From Pseudomonas sp. SCB32 (GTDB lineage: Bacteria > Pseudomonadota > Gammaproteobacteria > Pseudomonadales > Pseudomonadaceae), in assembly GCF_009189165.1 (NCBI RefSeq), contig NZ_CP045118.1, positions 4,216,001-4,280,000 of the forward strand: a stretch of 64,000 nt of DNA, in the 5' to 3' direction. Below the pieces are notes generated by a model. It was given only the letters and a program-made list of their open reading frames with translations. It was not told where the DNA came from and searched no databases. Made by a program: the position numbers and the translations under genes. Shown here in pieces: positions 37,399 to 45,967 of this stretch (position 1 is the stretch's first letter; every line of letters starts with the position of its first letter).

Positions 37399-37956
37399 TC
37401 AGACGCCGGCGTGTTGCAGCAGCACATCGGCTGCCGCGCGGGCTTCCAGGGCCTGATTCGCCGGCCCCTGCATGTGCGCCATGACCAGCACGCCTTCCAG
37501 AAGGTACTGCAGCTGCCGCGCCAGGCTTTCCGGCTGGACGATGCCCAGGCGCTCCAGCTGAGAGTGGTAGTAACACTCGATGAATGCCTTGTGCTCGGCG
37601 GCCTGGCGATGGATCGGGTGATCGCGGTCATGGAACTCGCCGGCGGCATGGATGAAGGCGCAGCCGCAGAAGTCCTCGGCGCCAAGGAAGTCCTGCAAGG
37701 CATCGAAGGTCACCAGGATCGCCGCACGGGGCTCCATGTGCCTTTCAGCGGCATTCATGCGCTCGACCATCCGGGCGTGGCGCTCCTCCAGAGCCGCCAT
37801 GATCAGCTCGTCCTTCGACTTGAAGTGCTTGTACAGGGTCATCTTCGCCACGCCCGACTCCGCCAGGATGCGGTCGATGCCAGTGGCGTGGTAACCCTCG
37901 CGGTAGAACAGGTCCTGGGCGGTGCTGAGCAGCAGCTCGCGTTTGCTGGATGCCAT
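37399..37956 (-). CDS. TetR-family transcriptional regulator
   Basis: 185 aa. The HTH has KRELLLSTAQDLFYREGYHATGIDRILAESGVAKMTLYKHFKSKDELIMAALE. The C-terminal domain has FCGCAFIHAAGEFHDRDHPIHRQAAEHK, a Cys/His-rich stretch found in TetR_C members that sense electrophiles (inference). Start at 37956 after a strong AGGAGG. Divergent from a glutathione S-transferase, whose promoter region contains a dyad at 38038-38051. Confidence 0.93.
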   Translation of the reverse strand: MASSKRELLLSTAQDLFYREGYHATGIDRILAESGVAKMTLYKHFKSKDELIMAALEERHARMVERMNAAERHMEPRAAILVTFDALQDFLGAEDFCGCAFIHAAGEFHDRDHPIHRQAAEHKAFIECYYHSQLERLGIVQPESLARQLQYLLEGVLVMAHMQGPANQALEARAAADVLLQHAGV

Positions 37957-38037
37957 GGAATTACCTCCTGACCCGACATTATGCGCGAGCCTTGGGCTCG
38001 TGGCGCGACCGGCGGGCAATCTTTCCACTTGAACTAT

Positions 38038-38051
38038 ACAGACCTGTCTGT
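38038..38051. promoter_or_regulatory. Candidate TetR operator in the TetR/GST intergenic region
   Basis: ACAGAC-CT-GTCTGT is a perfect hyphenated dyad in the 145-bp divergent region, overlapping where the GST promoter would be. TetR repressors commonly bind such dyads between themselves and their target. Confidence 0.55.
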
Positions 38052-38101
38052 CTAATATCCATTCCGCAGTCCCCACAACAAACAACGCAAGGGAATTCGC
38101 C

Positions 38102-38698
38102 ATGAAACTGCACGACGTTCCGCTCTCCGGTAACTGCTACAAGGTGCGCCTGTTCCTCGGACTGATCGGCCAGCAGGCCGAACTGCTTCCGGTCGACCTC
38201 GTCGGTGGCGCGCACAAGCGCCCGGCGTTCCTGGCGATCAACCCGCGCGGCCAGGTGCCGGCGCTGGAGGATGGCGAGCTGCGCCTGGGCGACTCCCACG
38301 CCATCCTCACCTATCTCGCCCGGCAATACGCCGAGCCACGCTGGAACCCGCAGGACGCCGTAACCCAGGGACGCATCGCCCACTGGCTGAGCTTCTCCGC
38401 CAACGAAATCCAGCACGGTCTCGCGCTGGCGCGGGTGATTCTGCTGTTCAAGCGCCCCGGAGACCTGCCGACCGCCCAGGCCAAGGGCCGCCACGCGCTG
38501 GAACTGCTCGACGCGACCCTCGCCGAGCGCCGCTGGCTAGCGCAGACCAGTGAGCCGACCATCGCCGACATTGCCGTCTATCCCTACGTGACGCTTGCGG
38601 AGGAAGGCGGCCTGGAGCTTTCCGGCTATCCCTATGTACAGGACTGGCTCGCCCGCATCCGCGCCCTGCCCGGCTACGTACCGCAACCTCGGCTGTAA
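38102..38698 (+). CDS. Glutathione S-transferase family protein
   Basis: 198 aa. Thioredoxin-like N-domain MKLHDVPLSGNCYKVRLFLGLIGQQAEL, with Ser9-Gly-Asn-Cys12 near the catalytic position and NPRGQVPALEDGELRLGDSHAILTYLA (the glutathione gamma-Glu site). All-alpha C-domain with EPTIADIAVYPYV. Conjugates or reduces electrophiles; substrate unknown. First gene of a plus-strand cluster with a flavoprotein and a metallo-beta-lactamase. Confidence 0.92.
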   Translation: MKLHDVPLSGNCYKVRLFLGLIGQQAELLPVDLVGGAHKRPAFLAINPRGQVPALEDGELRLGDSHAILTYLARQYAEPRWNPQDAVTQGRIAHWLSFSANEIQHGLALARVILLFKRPGDLPTAQAKGRHALELLDATLAERRWLAQTSEPTIADIAVYPYVTLAEEGGLELSGYPYVQDWLARIRALPGYVPQPRL

Positions 38699-38714
38699 GG
38701 CCGGGAGGTGACTG

Positions 38715-39629
38715 ATGGACACACCCTTCCACCCCGGTGAACTGGCGATCCAGGAGCGGGCCGGTGTCCGCGAACAGGTCGAAGGCTTCGGTAGCCGGGC
38801 GATCCGCAGCTTCATGCCGGACCAGCACCGCGAGTTCTTCGCCCTGCTGCCGTGGCTGCTGGTCGGCAGCGTGGATCCCGACGGGCAGCCCCAGGCTTCG
38901 GTGCTCTGGGGCTCGCCAGGGTTCGCCCATTCTCCGGAACCGGAGCATCTGCGCATCGACGCGCTGGCAGAGGCGGACGACCCGCTGCATGCCAATCTGC
39001 ACGCTGGCGCCCTCCTGGGGCTGCTCGGACTCGAGCTGCCGACCCGGCGGCGCAACCGCCTCAACGGCCGGGTGGACACCATGGACGGTGAAGGCTTCAG
39101 CGTCCGCGCACTGCAGTCCTTCGGCAACTGCCCGAAGTACATCCAGTCACGCCACTGGCAGGCCCTGCCGCGCACTCCCGCGCCCAGCCTGGACGGAGTC
39201 GGCCTGGACTCGCGCTGGGTGGAACTGACGACACGCAGCGACACCCTGTTCATCGCCAGCCGGCACGCCGGGGTGAATGGCGGCGTCGACATCTCCCACC
39301 GAGGAGGCCCACCGGGCTTCCTGCGGCTCGGCGAGGACGGCCAGCTCTGGCTACCGGACTATTCCGGCAACAACCTGTTCAATACCCTCGGCAACCTGTT
39401 GCTGGAACCATGCTGCGCCCTGCTGCTGATTGACTTCGACAGCGGCGACCTGCTGCACCTGCAGGCGACCGCGCGCATCCACTGGCCGCAGGACGGCGCA
39501 CCTTCTTGGGCGCCCGGCGCGCAACGCATGCTCAGCCTGCGCCCCGGTGCCTGGCGGTTGCGGCGCGCGCGCCTGCCGCTGGGCTTCTCCGAGCTGCAGT
39601 ACTCGCCATTCCTACCGACCGCCGACTAA
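38715..39629 (+). CDS. Pyridoxamine-5'-phosphate oxidase-like FMN-binding protein
   Basis: 304 aa. Two split-barrel halves: FMPDQHREFFALLPWLLVGSVDPDGQPQASVLWG, and later DTLFIASRHAGVNGGVDISHRGGPPGFLRL, LPDYSGNNLFNTLGNLLLEPCCALLLIDFDSGDLLHL. Conserved NCPKYIQSR region typical of the PNPOx-like family fused to ferredoxin reductases, here without that domain. Likely flavin-dependent. 16 bp after GST with GGGAGG upstream, so cotranscribed. Confidence 0.87.
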   Translation: MDTPFHPGELAIQERAGVREQVEGFGSRAIRSFMPDQHREFFALLPWLLVGSVDPDGQPQASVLWGSPGFAHSPEPEHLRIDALAEADDPLHANLHAGALLGLLGLELPTRRRNRLNGRVDTMDGEGFSVRALQSFGNCPKYIQSRHWQALPRTPAPSLDGVGLDSRWVELTTRSDTLFIASRHAGVNGGVDISHRGGPPGFLRLGEDGQLWLPDYSGNNLFNTLGNLLLEPCCALLLIDFDSGDLLHLQATARIHWPQDGAPSWAPGAQRMLSLRPGAWRLRRARLPLGFSELQYSPFLPTAD

Positions 39630-39642
39630 GAGGAACGCCTCC

Positions 39643-40542
39643 ATGCGACTGTCTTCCCTGCTGCTGGCCGGGGTGCTCGCCCTCGCCTGCCTGAATGCCA
39701 CTGCCGGTGATCTGCGCTTCGCGCTGGTCCGCACCTCCGGTGTCACCACCCTGGACGCTTTCACCGTCGCTGACGGCGACTGGACTCGCCAGGTACCGCT
39801 CAACCACACCGCCGTGCTGATCCAGCATCATGCCGCCACCCTGCTGTTCGACACGGGGCTGGGCAGCCAGGCGGACGCGCAGTTCAAGCAGGACATGCCC
39901 TGGTGGGACAAACCGCTGTTCCGTTATGAAGGGCTGAAACCGGTACGCGATCAGTTGCACGGCAGCGGCATCCGCATCGACCGCATCCTGCTCTCCCACG
40001 CGCACTGGGACCATGCCTCCGGGTTGTCGGACTTTCCCGACGTACCCGTCTGGGCGCCCTACGAGGAGATCAACTACGCCCACATCGCGCAGCCGCCGGC
40101 CGTGTTTCCCAGCCAGTTCCGCCATCCGGTGAAGTGGGTGCCCTTCCAGTTCGAACCGACCCCCTTCATGGGCTTCGATGAGAGCCTCGACCTGTTCGGC
40201 GATGGCAGCCTGGTGCTGGTGCCGATGCGTGGCCATACGCCCGGCTCGGTGGGCCTGTTCATCACCCTGGACGACGGCCGACAGTTCTTCTTCAGTGGCG
40301 ATACCACCTGGCAGTTGTCGGGCTTCACCGGGCCCCACGAGAAGTTCTGGATTAGCCGCCGCCTGGTGGACAACGACCGTGAGCGCACCCTGGCCGAGGT
40401 GGCGCGCGTGCACCTGCTGATGCGCGCATATCCGCAGTTGACGGTCGTTCCCGCCCACGACGCCCAGGTCCAGGACCGTCTCGGCTACTACCCGCATTGG
40501 GTCCAGGCAACCCGCCGCACACGCCGTCCGGCGCTTCAATAG
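39643..40542 (+). CDS. Exported metallo-beta-lactamase-fold hydrolase, lactonase-like
   Basis: 299 aa with a Sec signal (MRLSSLLLAGVLALACLNATAG). Metal ligands are intact: HAHWDHASG (HxHxDH), RGHTPGSVGLF (His), FSGDTTW (Asp) and VVPAHDAQV (His). This HxHxDH-H-D-H set is that of AHL lactonases and related esterases; substrate inferred only to fold level. SD AAGAGGAA. Third gene of the GST cluster, 13 bp after the flavoprotein. Confidence 0.88.
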   Translation: MRLSSLLLAGVLALACLNATAGDLRFALVRTSGVTTLDAFTVADGDWTRQVPLNHTAVLIQHHAATLLFDTGLGSQADAQFKQDMPWWDKPLFRYEGLKPVRDQLHGSGIRIDRILLSHAHWDHASGLSDFPDVPVWAPYEEINYAHIAQPPAVFPSQFRHPVKWVPFQFEPTPFMGFDESLDLFGDGSLVLVPMRGHTPGSVGLFITLDDGRQFFFSGDTTWQLSGFTGPHEKFWISRRLVDNDRERTLAEVARVHLLMRAYPQLTVVPAHDAQVQDRLGYYPHWVQATRRTRRPALQ

Positions 40543-40680
40543 CCAGCTCACTAATCAACGACTAAGGTCTAAGAGTCGTCAACATTTTGTAATGATTTAG
40601 TAGGTAGGCTGTAACAGATCGACATGTCGCCACCATTCGGCATCACCGACCTGCCCAAAGCGCTCGAGGAGACAATAACA

Positions 40681-41964
40681 ATGAGCAAGACCCCGATCGC
40701 CCGTGCCGTGGCCCTGGCCACGCTGGGCACCAGCATTACCGTACCGACCATTGCACACGCCGACTTCATCACGGACAGTAAAGCCAGCGTTGAACTACGC
40801 AACTACTACTTCAACCGCGACTTCCGCACCTCCACCCCAGCCCAGCAGAGCAAAGCCGAGGAATGGGCGCAGGGCTTCATCCTGCGTTACGAGTCGGGCT
40901 ATACCGAAGGCACCATCGGTGTGGGTCTCGACGCCATCGGCATGCTGGGTCTGAAACTGGACTCCAGCCCGGGCCGCACCGGCACCGGCCTGCTGCCCAA
41001 GCCGTCCGATGGTTCCGCACCGGATGACTACAGCAAGCTGGGCGCCACCGCCAAGTTTCGCTACGAGAAGAACGTGCTGAAGACTGGCACCCTGATTCCG
41101 AAGCTGCCGGTCATCGTGCCCAACGACAGCCGCCTGCTGCCGCAAGTCTTCCTGGGTACCGGTTTCAACTCGACCCAGCTCGATGGCCTGAACTTCGACG
41201 CCGGCCGCCTGAACCAGACCAACCTGCGTGACTCTTCCGACTACCAGGAGATGACCCTCACCACGGGCGGCAAGAAGAACATCGCCGTCACCAAGGGGCT
41301 GACCAGCAACGAGTTCTACTACGGTGGCGGCACCTACAACTGGACCAAGGATTTCAGCACCGGTTACCACTACGGCCAGTTGACCGACTTCTACAAGCAG
41401 CACTACCTGACCCTGGGCTGGACCCTGCCGATCACCGACGGCCAGTCGCTGAAGACCGACCTGCGCTACGCCAAGTCCACCGATGACGGCGGCAGCAACG
41501 TCGACAACAAGGCCTTCAACGGCATGGTTACCTACAACCTGGGCTACAACGCCTTCGGCCTTGGCTTCCAGAAGATGAGCGGCGACACCGGCTTCGCCTA
41601 CATCAACGGTACCGACCCCTACCTGACCAACTACGTGCAGATCCTGGACTTCGCCAACAAGGACGAGAAATCCTGGCAGGCCCGCTACGACTACAACTTC
41701 GCCGGCCTCGGCATCCCTGGGCTGACCTTCATGACCCGCTACGTGAAGGGCACCGACATCGATCGCCTGAACACCGACGAGGAAGGCCGCGAGTGGGAAC
41801 GCAATACCGACATTGCCTACGTGTTCCAGGACGGCGCACTGAAGGGCCTCGGCCTCAAGTGGCGTAACGCGACCACCCGCAGCAACTTCGCCGCCAACAC
41901 CGCGTCGAGCAATGACGTGGACGAGAACCGCCTGATCGTCAGCTACACCATGCCGCTCTGGTAA
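40681..41964 (+). CDS. OprD-family outer membrane porin (OpdQ-like)
   Basis: 427 aa. Sec signal 1-27 (MSKTPIARAVALATLGTSITVPTIAHA), then DFITDSKASVELRNYYFNRDFR, the OprD family mature start, with alternating beta strands and a C-terminal Trp (VSYTMPLW). Substrate-specific uptake channel; P. aeruginosa OpdQ at this locus is regulated by oxygen, nitrate and salt. Start at 40681 with GAGGAGA upstream. Terminator at 41981. Confidence 0.93.
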   Translation: MSKTPIARAVALATLGTSITVPTIAHADFITDSKASVELRNYYFNRDFRTSTPAQQSKAEEWAQGFILRYESGYTEGTIGVGLDAIGMLGLKLDSSPGRTGTGLLPKPSDGSAPDDYSKLGATAKFRYEKNVLKTGTLIPKLPVIVPNDSRLLPQVFLGTGFNSTQLDGLNFDAGRLNQTNLRDSSDYQEMTLTTGGKKNIAVTKGLTSNEFYYGGGTYNWTKDFSTGYHYGQLTDFYKQHYLTLGWTLPITDGQSLKTDLRYAKSTDDGGSNVDNKAFNGMVTYNLGYNAFGLGFQKMSGDTGFAYINGTDPYLTNYVQILDFANKDEKSWQARYDYNFAGLGIPGLTFMTRYVKGTDIDRLNTDEEGREWERNTDIAYVFQDGALKGLGLKWRNATTRSNFAANTASSNDVDENRLIVSYTMPLW

Positions 41965-41980
41965 CCCCGGAGGCGGAACA

Positions 41981-42008
41981 AAAAAGCCCGGCATCTGCCG
42001 GGCTTTTT
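41981..42008. terminator. Bidirectional terminator between porin and ammonium transporter genes
   Basis: AAAAAGCCCGGC-ATCT-GCCGGGCTTTTT, a 12-bp perfect stem with A and T runs, between convergent genes. Confidence 0.93.
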
Positions 42009-42022
42009 CCTTGCTGGATCAC

Positions 42023-43231
42023 CTAATCCTGGTTGATGGCACCGATCTTGTGGATCGACAGGTCGGCACCGTAGTACTCCTGTTCCTGGGTCAGGCGAAT
42101 CCCCACCAGCCGCTTGATCAAGCCATAGACCAGCAGACCGCCAGCGAACGCCAGCGTCACCCCGGTCAACGTCCCGACGACCTGGCTGGCCAGGCTGACA
42201 CCACCGATACCACCCAGCGCCGGCTGACCGAAGATGCCGCACGCGATGCCGCCCCAGGCACCGCACAGGCCGTGCAGCGGCCAGACACCGAGCACGTCGT
42301 CGATCTTCCAGCGCACCTGGGTCGCGGTGAAGGCCCAGACGAACAGCGCGCCCGCCACCATGCCGGTGATCAACGCACCGACCGGGTGCATCAGGTCGGA
42401 GCCGGCGCAGACCGCCACCAGGCCGGCCAGCGGACCGTTGTGCAGGAAGCCGGGGTCGTTGCGCCCCACCACCAGCGCAGCCACGGTGCCGCCGACCATC
42501 GCCAACAGCGAGTTGACCGCCACCAGGCCGCTGGCGCCGACCAGCGTCTGCGCGCTCATCACGTTGAAGCCGAACCAACCGACGATCAGCACCCAGGAGC
42601 CCGCCGCCAGGAACGGGATGTTTGACGGCGCAAAAGCCACCAGCCGCCCCTCGCGATAGCGGCCATTACGCCGCCCCAGCAGCAAAACGGCCGCCAGCGC
42701 CAGCCAGCCGCCGAAAGCGTGCACCACGACGGAGCCGGCGAAATCGTGGAAGGTCGCCCCGAACTCGGCCTTTAACCAACCCTGGAAACCGAAGTTGGCA
42801 TTCCACACCAGCCCTTCGAAGAAGGGGTAGAGGAAGGCCACGATCAGCGCCGTGGCGCACAGTTGCGGACCAAACTTCGCGCGCTCGGCGATGCCGCCGG
42901 AGATGATCGCGGGGATCGCCGCGGCGAAGGTCAGCAGGAAGAAGAACTTCACCAGGGCATAGCCGTTCTCCGTCGCCAGGCTCGCGGCCGGTTGCAGGAA
43001 GTTCACACCGTAGGCGATCCAGTAGCCGACGAAGAAGTAGGCCAGGGTCGAGATGGCGAAGTCCGAGAGAATCTTCGACAGCGCATTGACCTGGTTCTTC
43101 AGGCGCACCGTGCCGACTTCGAGAAATGCGAAGCCGGCATGCATGGCCAGGACCATGACCGCGCCCATCAGGATGAACAGGGTGTTGGAACCGTGGACAA
43201 GGGTTTCCACGGCGCTATTGAGGTTTTCCAT
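42023..43231 (-). CDS. amtB: Ammonium transporter AmtB family
   Basis: 402 aa with about 11 transmembrane segments. The pore twin His are present: VVHAFGGWLALAA and WPLHGLCGAWGG. Also MHAGFAFLEVGTVRLKNQVNALSKI and the DxxxH-like DFAGSVVVH. It transports ammonium, normally gated by GlnK. The C-terminus LTQEQEYYGADLSIHKIGA is the conserved cytoplasmic tail. No glnK is adjacent, so this is probably a second Amt paralogue. No clear sigma-54 site was seen upstream. Confidence 0.94.
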   Translation of the reverse strand: MENLNSAVETLVHGSNTLFILMGAVMVLAMHAGFAFLEVGTVRLKNQVNALSKILSDFAISTLAYFFVGYWIAYGVNFLQPAASLATENGYALVKFFFLLTFAAAIPAIISGGIAERAKFGPQLCATALIVAFLYPFFEGLVWNANFGFQGWLKAEFGATFHDFAGSVVVHAFGGWLALAAVLLLGRRNGRYREGRLVAFAPSNIPFLAAGSWVLIVGWFGFNVMSAQTLVGASGLVAVNSLLAMVGGTVAALVVGRNDPGFLHNGPLAGLVAVCAGSDLMHPVGALITGMVAGALFVWAFTATQVRWKIDDVLGVWPLHGLCGAWGGIACGIFGQPALGGIGGVSLASQVVGTLTGVTLAFAGGLLVYGLIKRLVGIRLTQEQEYYGADLSIHKIGAINQD

Positions 43232-43636
43232 CGCTACAGGCAGCCCCGGAGGTCAAGGGGAAAGCACCAAAACAGCCCGCGACCACCACCCTTCGCACCA
43301 CCCTGAAGCAGCAGCGCACCAAGCGGGAGCCTACCGCTGCCCCGAGTTCGCTCACAGGCGACTGGACCAGCACGACTGTTTTCTGTACTTCCTTTTGTTT
43401 TTCAATGTATTGAGCGTATTTCTCCGGCTTTTCACGACGCCGGAAGCGCCCCGCGACGGGGCATTCCGCTCTCCTTGCGCACCAGGGAAATGCAAGCGGC
43501 ATACCACCCGAGCAAAAATCAGCGACTAGTCTTTACCGCGTGGCTTTGGCATCGCCGGGTGCAGAACTTATGAGAAACTTCCCCGGCCTATGGGGCTCGA
43601 AAAATTAAGAACCTCAACCCGATCAAGGAGCATCAC
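43232..43636. other. 405-bp divergent region between amtB and the YqjD-like operon
   Basis: The mid-section (about 43375-43435) is AT-rich. A hairpin GCCCCG-CGA-CGGGGC is at 43448-43462. Ahead of 43637, AAACTT (43575-43580), 16 bp, TCGAA (43597-43601) is a weak AlgU-like candidate. No coding frame is supported. Confidence 0.5.
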
Positions 43637-43954
43637 ATGCCTCGCAAGACCGCAGTGAACGCCGCCAGGGAAGAACTCCTGGCGGAATTCCAGGCCCTCG
43701 TCAGCGACACCGAGAAACTCCTGCAGAGCTCCGCCGACCTGGCCGGCGCCGAAGCCGACCAGATGCGCGAGCAGATCAACTCCAGCCTCAAGCGCGCCCG
43801 CGAAGCCATCTACTCCACCAAGGACACCCTGCGCGACCAGAGCAAGGCCGCGGCGGATGCCACCGAGGAATACGTCAACGAGCATCCCTGGCAGGCGGTC
43901 GGCATTGCCGCCGGCATCGGCTTCCTGCTCGGCCTGCTGGTGAGTCGGCGCTGA
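43637..43954 (+). CDS. ElaB/YqjD-family (DUF883) membrane-anchored protein
   Basis: 105 aa: amphipathic helices (LLAEFQALVSDTEKLLQSSADLAGAEADQMREQIN) then the family tail YVNEHPWQAVGIAAGIGFLLGLLVSRR, a C-terminal inner-membrane anchor. E. coli relatives bind stationary-phase ribosomes at the membrane. SD AAGGAG. First of three overlapping or tightly spaced genes, as in P. aeruginosa (PA3040-PA3042). Confidence 0.94.
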   Translation: MPRKTAVNAAREELLAEFQALVSDTEKLLQSSADLAGAEADQMREQINSSLKRAREAIYSTKDTLRDQSKAAADATEEYVNEHPWQAVGIAAGIGFLLGLLVSRR

Positions 43955-43957
43955 TCC

Positions 43958-44341
43958 ATGAGCGACGGAACGGACGCCGGCAAGGCCAACTCCCCATCCC
44001 TGCGGCGCCTGGGCGCCGCCTTCCTCGGGCTGCTGCACGGACACGTCGAACTACTGGGCATCGAACTGCATGAACAGAAGACGCGCACCGTGCAGATCCT
44101 GCTGCTGGCAGGGCTTGCCCTGGTATTCGCGATGCTCCTGCTGATCGGCCTATCGACGCTGATCCTGCTGGTGTTCTGGGACAGCTATCGGCTGCAGGCG
44201 GCCATCGGCCTGTGCCTCTTCTATATCGCCGGCAGCGCCCTGTGCGCCTGGCGCCTTTATCAACTGCTCAGCGACGAGAGCTCACCCTTCAGTGCGACGC
44301 TCGACGAGCTGGCTCGTGACCGGGAGCGCCTGTTGCCATGA
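43958..44341 (+). CDS. YqjE/phage-holin-like membrane protein
   Basis: 127 aa. Two transmembrane helices: ILLLAGLALVFAMLLLIGLSTLILLVFW (about 45-72) and AAIGLCLFYIAGSALCAWRLY (about 80-100). N-terminal part RLGAAFLGLLHGHVELLGIELHEQKTR is the YqjE/holin superfamily III signature. Role unknown; 3 bp after the YqjD-like gene and overlaps the next by 4 bp. Confidence 0.9.
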   Translation: MSDGTDAGKANSPSLRRLGAAFLGLLHGHVELLGIELHEQKTRTVQILLLAGLALVFAMLLLIGLSTLILLVFWDSYRLQAAIGLCLFYIAGSALCAWRLYQLLSDESSPFSATLDELARDRERLLP

Positions 44342-44658
44342 GCGAACTGCCGGAGTCCATGCGTCACCTGTCTCGCGCGGAACTGCGCAAGGCCATCGTA
44401 CGGCTGCGCCTGGAAATGCAGCGCCAGCAACTCAAGCGCGAGAGCGACCTGCTGCTGCAGCCCCTCAAGAACGCCCGGCATCTAGGCGAGAGCCTGCGCG
44501 GCAGCAAGCCCCTGTGGGCAGGCGCCGGTGGCGCGGCGGCATTGGCGCTACTGATCGGCAAGCGCCGCTGGATTCGCCTGCTGCGCATCGGCATCGCCCT
44601 GGCCCCGCTGCTGCTGCAACTGCGCAAACCACGGAGCGAGACGCCACCACCGTCCTGA
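44338..44658 (+). CDS. Small YqjK-like hypothetical protein
   Basis: 106 aa: a basic helical N-terminus (LRKAIVRLRLEMQRQQLKRESDLLLQPLKNARHLGESLRGSKPLW) and two weakly hydrophobic segments (AGGAAALALLIG and IGIALAPLLLQL). ATGA overlap with the previous gene indicates translational coupling. Function unknown; probably works with the other two at the membrane. Confidence 0.85.
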   Translation: MSELPESMRHLSRAELRKAIVRLRLEMQRQQLKRESDLLLQPLKNARHLGESLRGSKPLWAGAGGAAALALLIGKRRWIRLLRIGIALAPLLLQLRKPRSETPPPS

Positions 44659-44732
44659 GTGGCCACATTCTTGCTACGTGACAAGGACCCGCGCCGCTGG
44701 CGCTTGCTGTCACACCACTAAGGATGTGCCCC

Positions 44733-45899
44733 GTGACCGAAGGACAACCGATCGCCTGCTTCCAACCCTTCATCGACACCGCAACCGGTCTGGTCGCGGG
44801 TGTCGAGGCCCTGGGGCGCCTGCGTCAGGACAATGGAGAACTGCTTTCGGTCGGGCCACTGTTCTTCAACCCGAGAGTCAGCCTGAGTGAGCTGCGCCGG
44901 CTCGACCGGCAGATCCGCGATGCGGCCCTGGCGCGTATCCACGAAGCACCGGCGGACTGGTTCCTCAGCCTGAACATCTCGCCGCGCTGGATCAGTCGCC
45001 TGCGCCCGAACCAGCCGTTGCCCAGCCTCAGGCAATTGGAGCAGCAGGGCGTCTCGCCCAAGCGCGTGGTCTTCGAGATCACCGAGCTGGGCGGCGGCCA
45101 CCAGCGTCTACCGGAAGTGGTCGCGCGCTACCGCGAAGCCGGTGCACGCATTGCCATCGACGACTTTGGCGCCGGCTATTCGCAGCTCGACCGTGTGCTG
45201 GCACTGCAGCCGGATATCCTCAAGCTCGACATGCGTCTGTTCCAGGCGGCCGCCCGTGGCGGCCCCAGCGGCGACGTGGTGAAAGCCCTGGCGCAGATGG
45301 CCGAGAAGACCGGCTGCTGGATCATTGCCGAGGGCGTGGAAACCGAGGAGGAAATGGACTTCGCCCTGGAGTGCGGCGCGCGCTACGTGCAGGGCTACCT
45401 GTTCGCCAGACCCGCACTGGATTTCCCGGCCGGCAATGCCTTCCGCGAAGCCTTTGCCCAACGCCGTGATCACTACGTGCGGCGCAAACTGCAGGAGCGC
45501 GCCGACCTCATTCAGCTGCGCCAGCAACTCGCCGAACTGATGGACATGCTGCGCCCCTGGGCCGAGAGCGGCGCCATCCTCAGCAGCCTCCCCGCAGCGC
45601 CGGAATCCTTCCCTCGCCTGCTGCGTATCTACCAATGCGACCGGCATGGCACCCAGACCTCGCCGAACCTGGAGTGGAACGGCCTGTTCTGGAAGGAAGA
45701 CCGGCGCTACCTGGGGCACAACTGGTCCTGGCGCCCGTACTTCTACCAGTTGCTGGCAGAAGGCTGGGAAGAACGACGCCTGACCCTGTCCAATACCTAC
45801 CGCGACGCCACCTCCAACCAGTACTGCATGACCGCCGGGCAGTTCATCGACCAGGGCCGACGCCTTCTCCTCATCGACATCGACGCCGAGGGCCTGTAG
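44733..45899 (+). CDS. EAL-domain c-di-GMP phosphodiesterase with C-terminal YkuI-like domain
   Basis: 388 aa. The EAL domain (about 5-245) retains catalytic residues: GVEALGRLR (EAL), SLNISPRW (Asn), FEITELGG (Glu), IAIDDFGAGYSQLD (DDFG), ILKLD (Lys), AEGVETEEE (Glu) and VQGYLFARP (Gln). After a helix (about 245-285) the C-terminal PAS-like domain (PRLLRIYQCDRHGTQTSPNLEW ... TLSNTYRDATSNQYCMTAGQF) resembles the YkuI_C sensor. Likely active and ligand controlled. GTG at 44733 is preferred because AAGGA lies 8 bp upstream; ATG at 44724 overlaps that SD. Confidence 0.9.
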   Translation: MTEGQPIACFQPFIDTATGLVAGVEALGRLRQDNGELLSVGPLFFNPRVSLSELRRLDRQIRDAALARIHEAPADWFLSLNISPRWISRLRPNQPLPSLRQLEQQGVSPKRVVFEITELGGGHQRLPEVVARYREAGARIAIDDFGAGYSQLDRVLALQPDILKLDMRLFQAAARGGPSGDVVKALAQMAEKTGCWIIAEGVETEEEMDFALECGARYVQGYLFARPALDFPAGNAFREAFAQRRDHYVRRKLQERADLIQLRQQLAELMDMLRPWAESGAILSSLPAAPESFPRLLRIYQCDRHGTQTSPNLEWNGLFWKEDRRYLGHNWSWRPYFYQLLAEGWEERRLTLSNTYRDATSNQYCMTAGQFIDQGRRLLLIDIDAEGL

Positions 45900-45967
45900 C
45901 ACCGTGATTGAGATTGCCAGCGCGAACGGCTAGCGTTGCCGGTAACCCCCTGATTGCGGAACCACGA

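Noticed and set aside
40558..40579. ACGACT/AGTCGT hairpin after the metallo-beta-lactamase gene
   Set aside because: Only 6 bp with a 10-nt loop and no T-run; too weak to call a terminator.
43232..43400. Sigma-54 promoter ahead of amtB
   Set aside because: I looked for TGGCAC-N5-TTGC on the minus strand; only poor partial matches (TGGTGCG, TGCTT) with wrong spacing were present.
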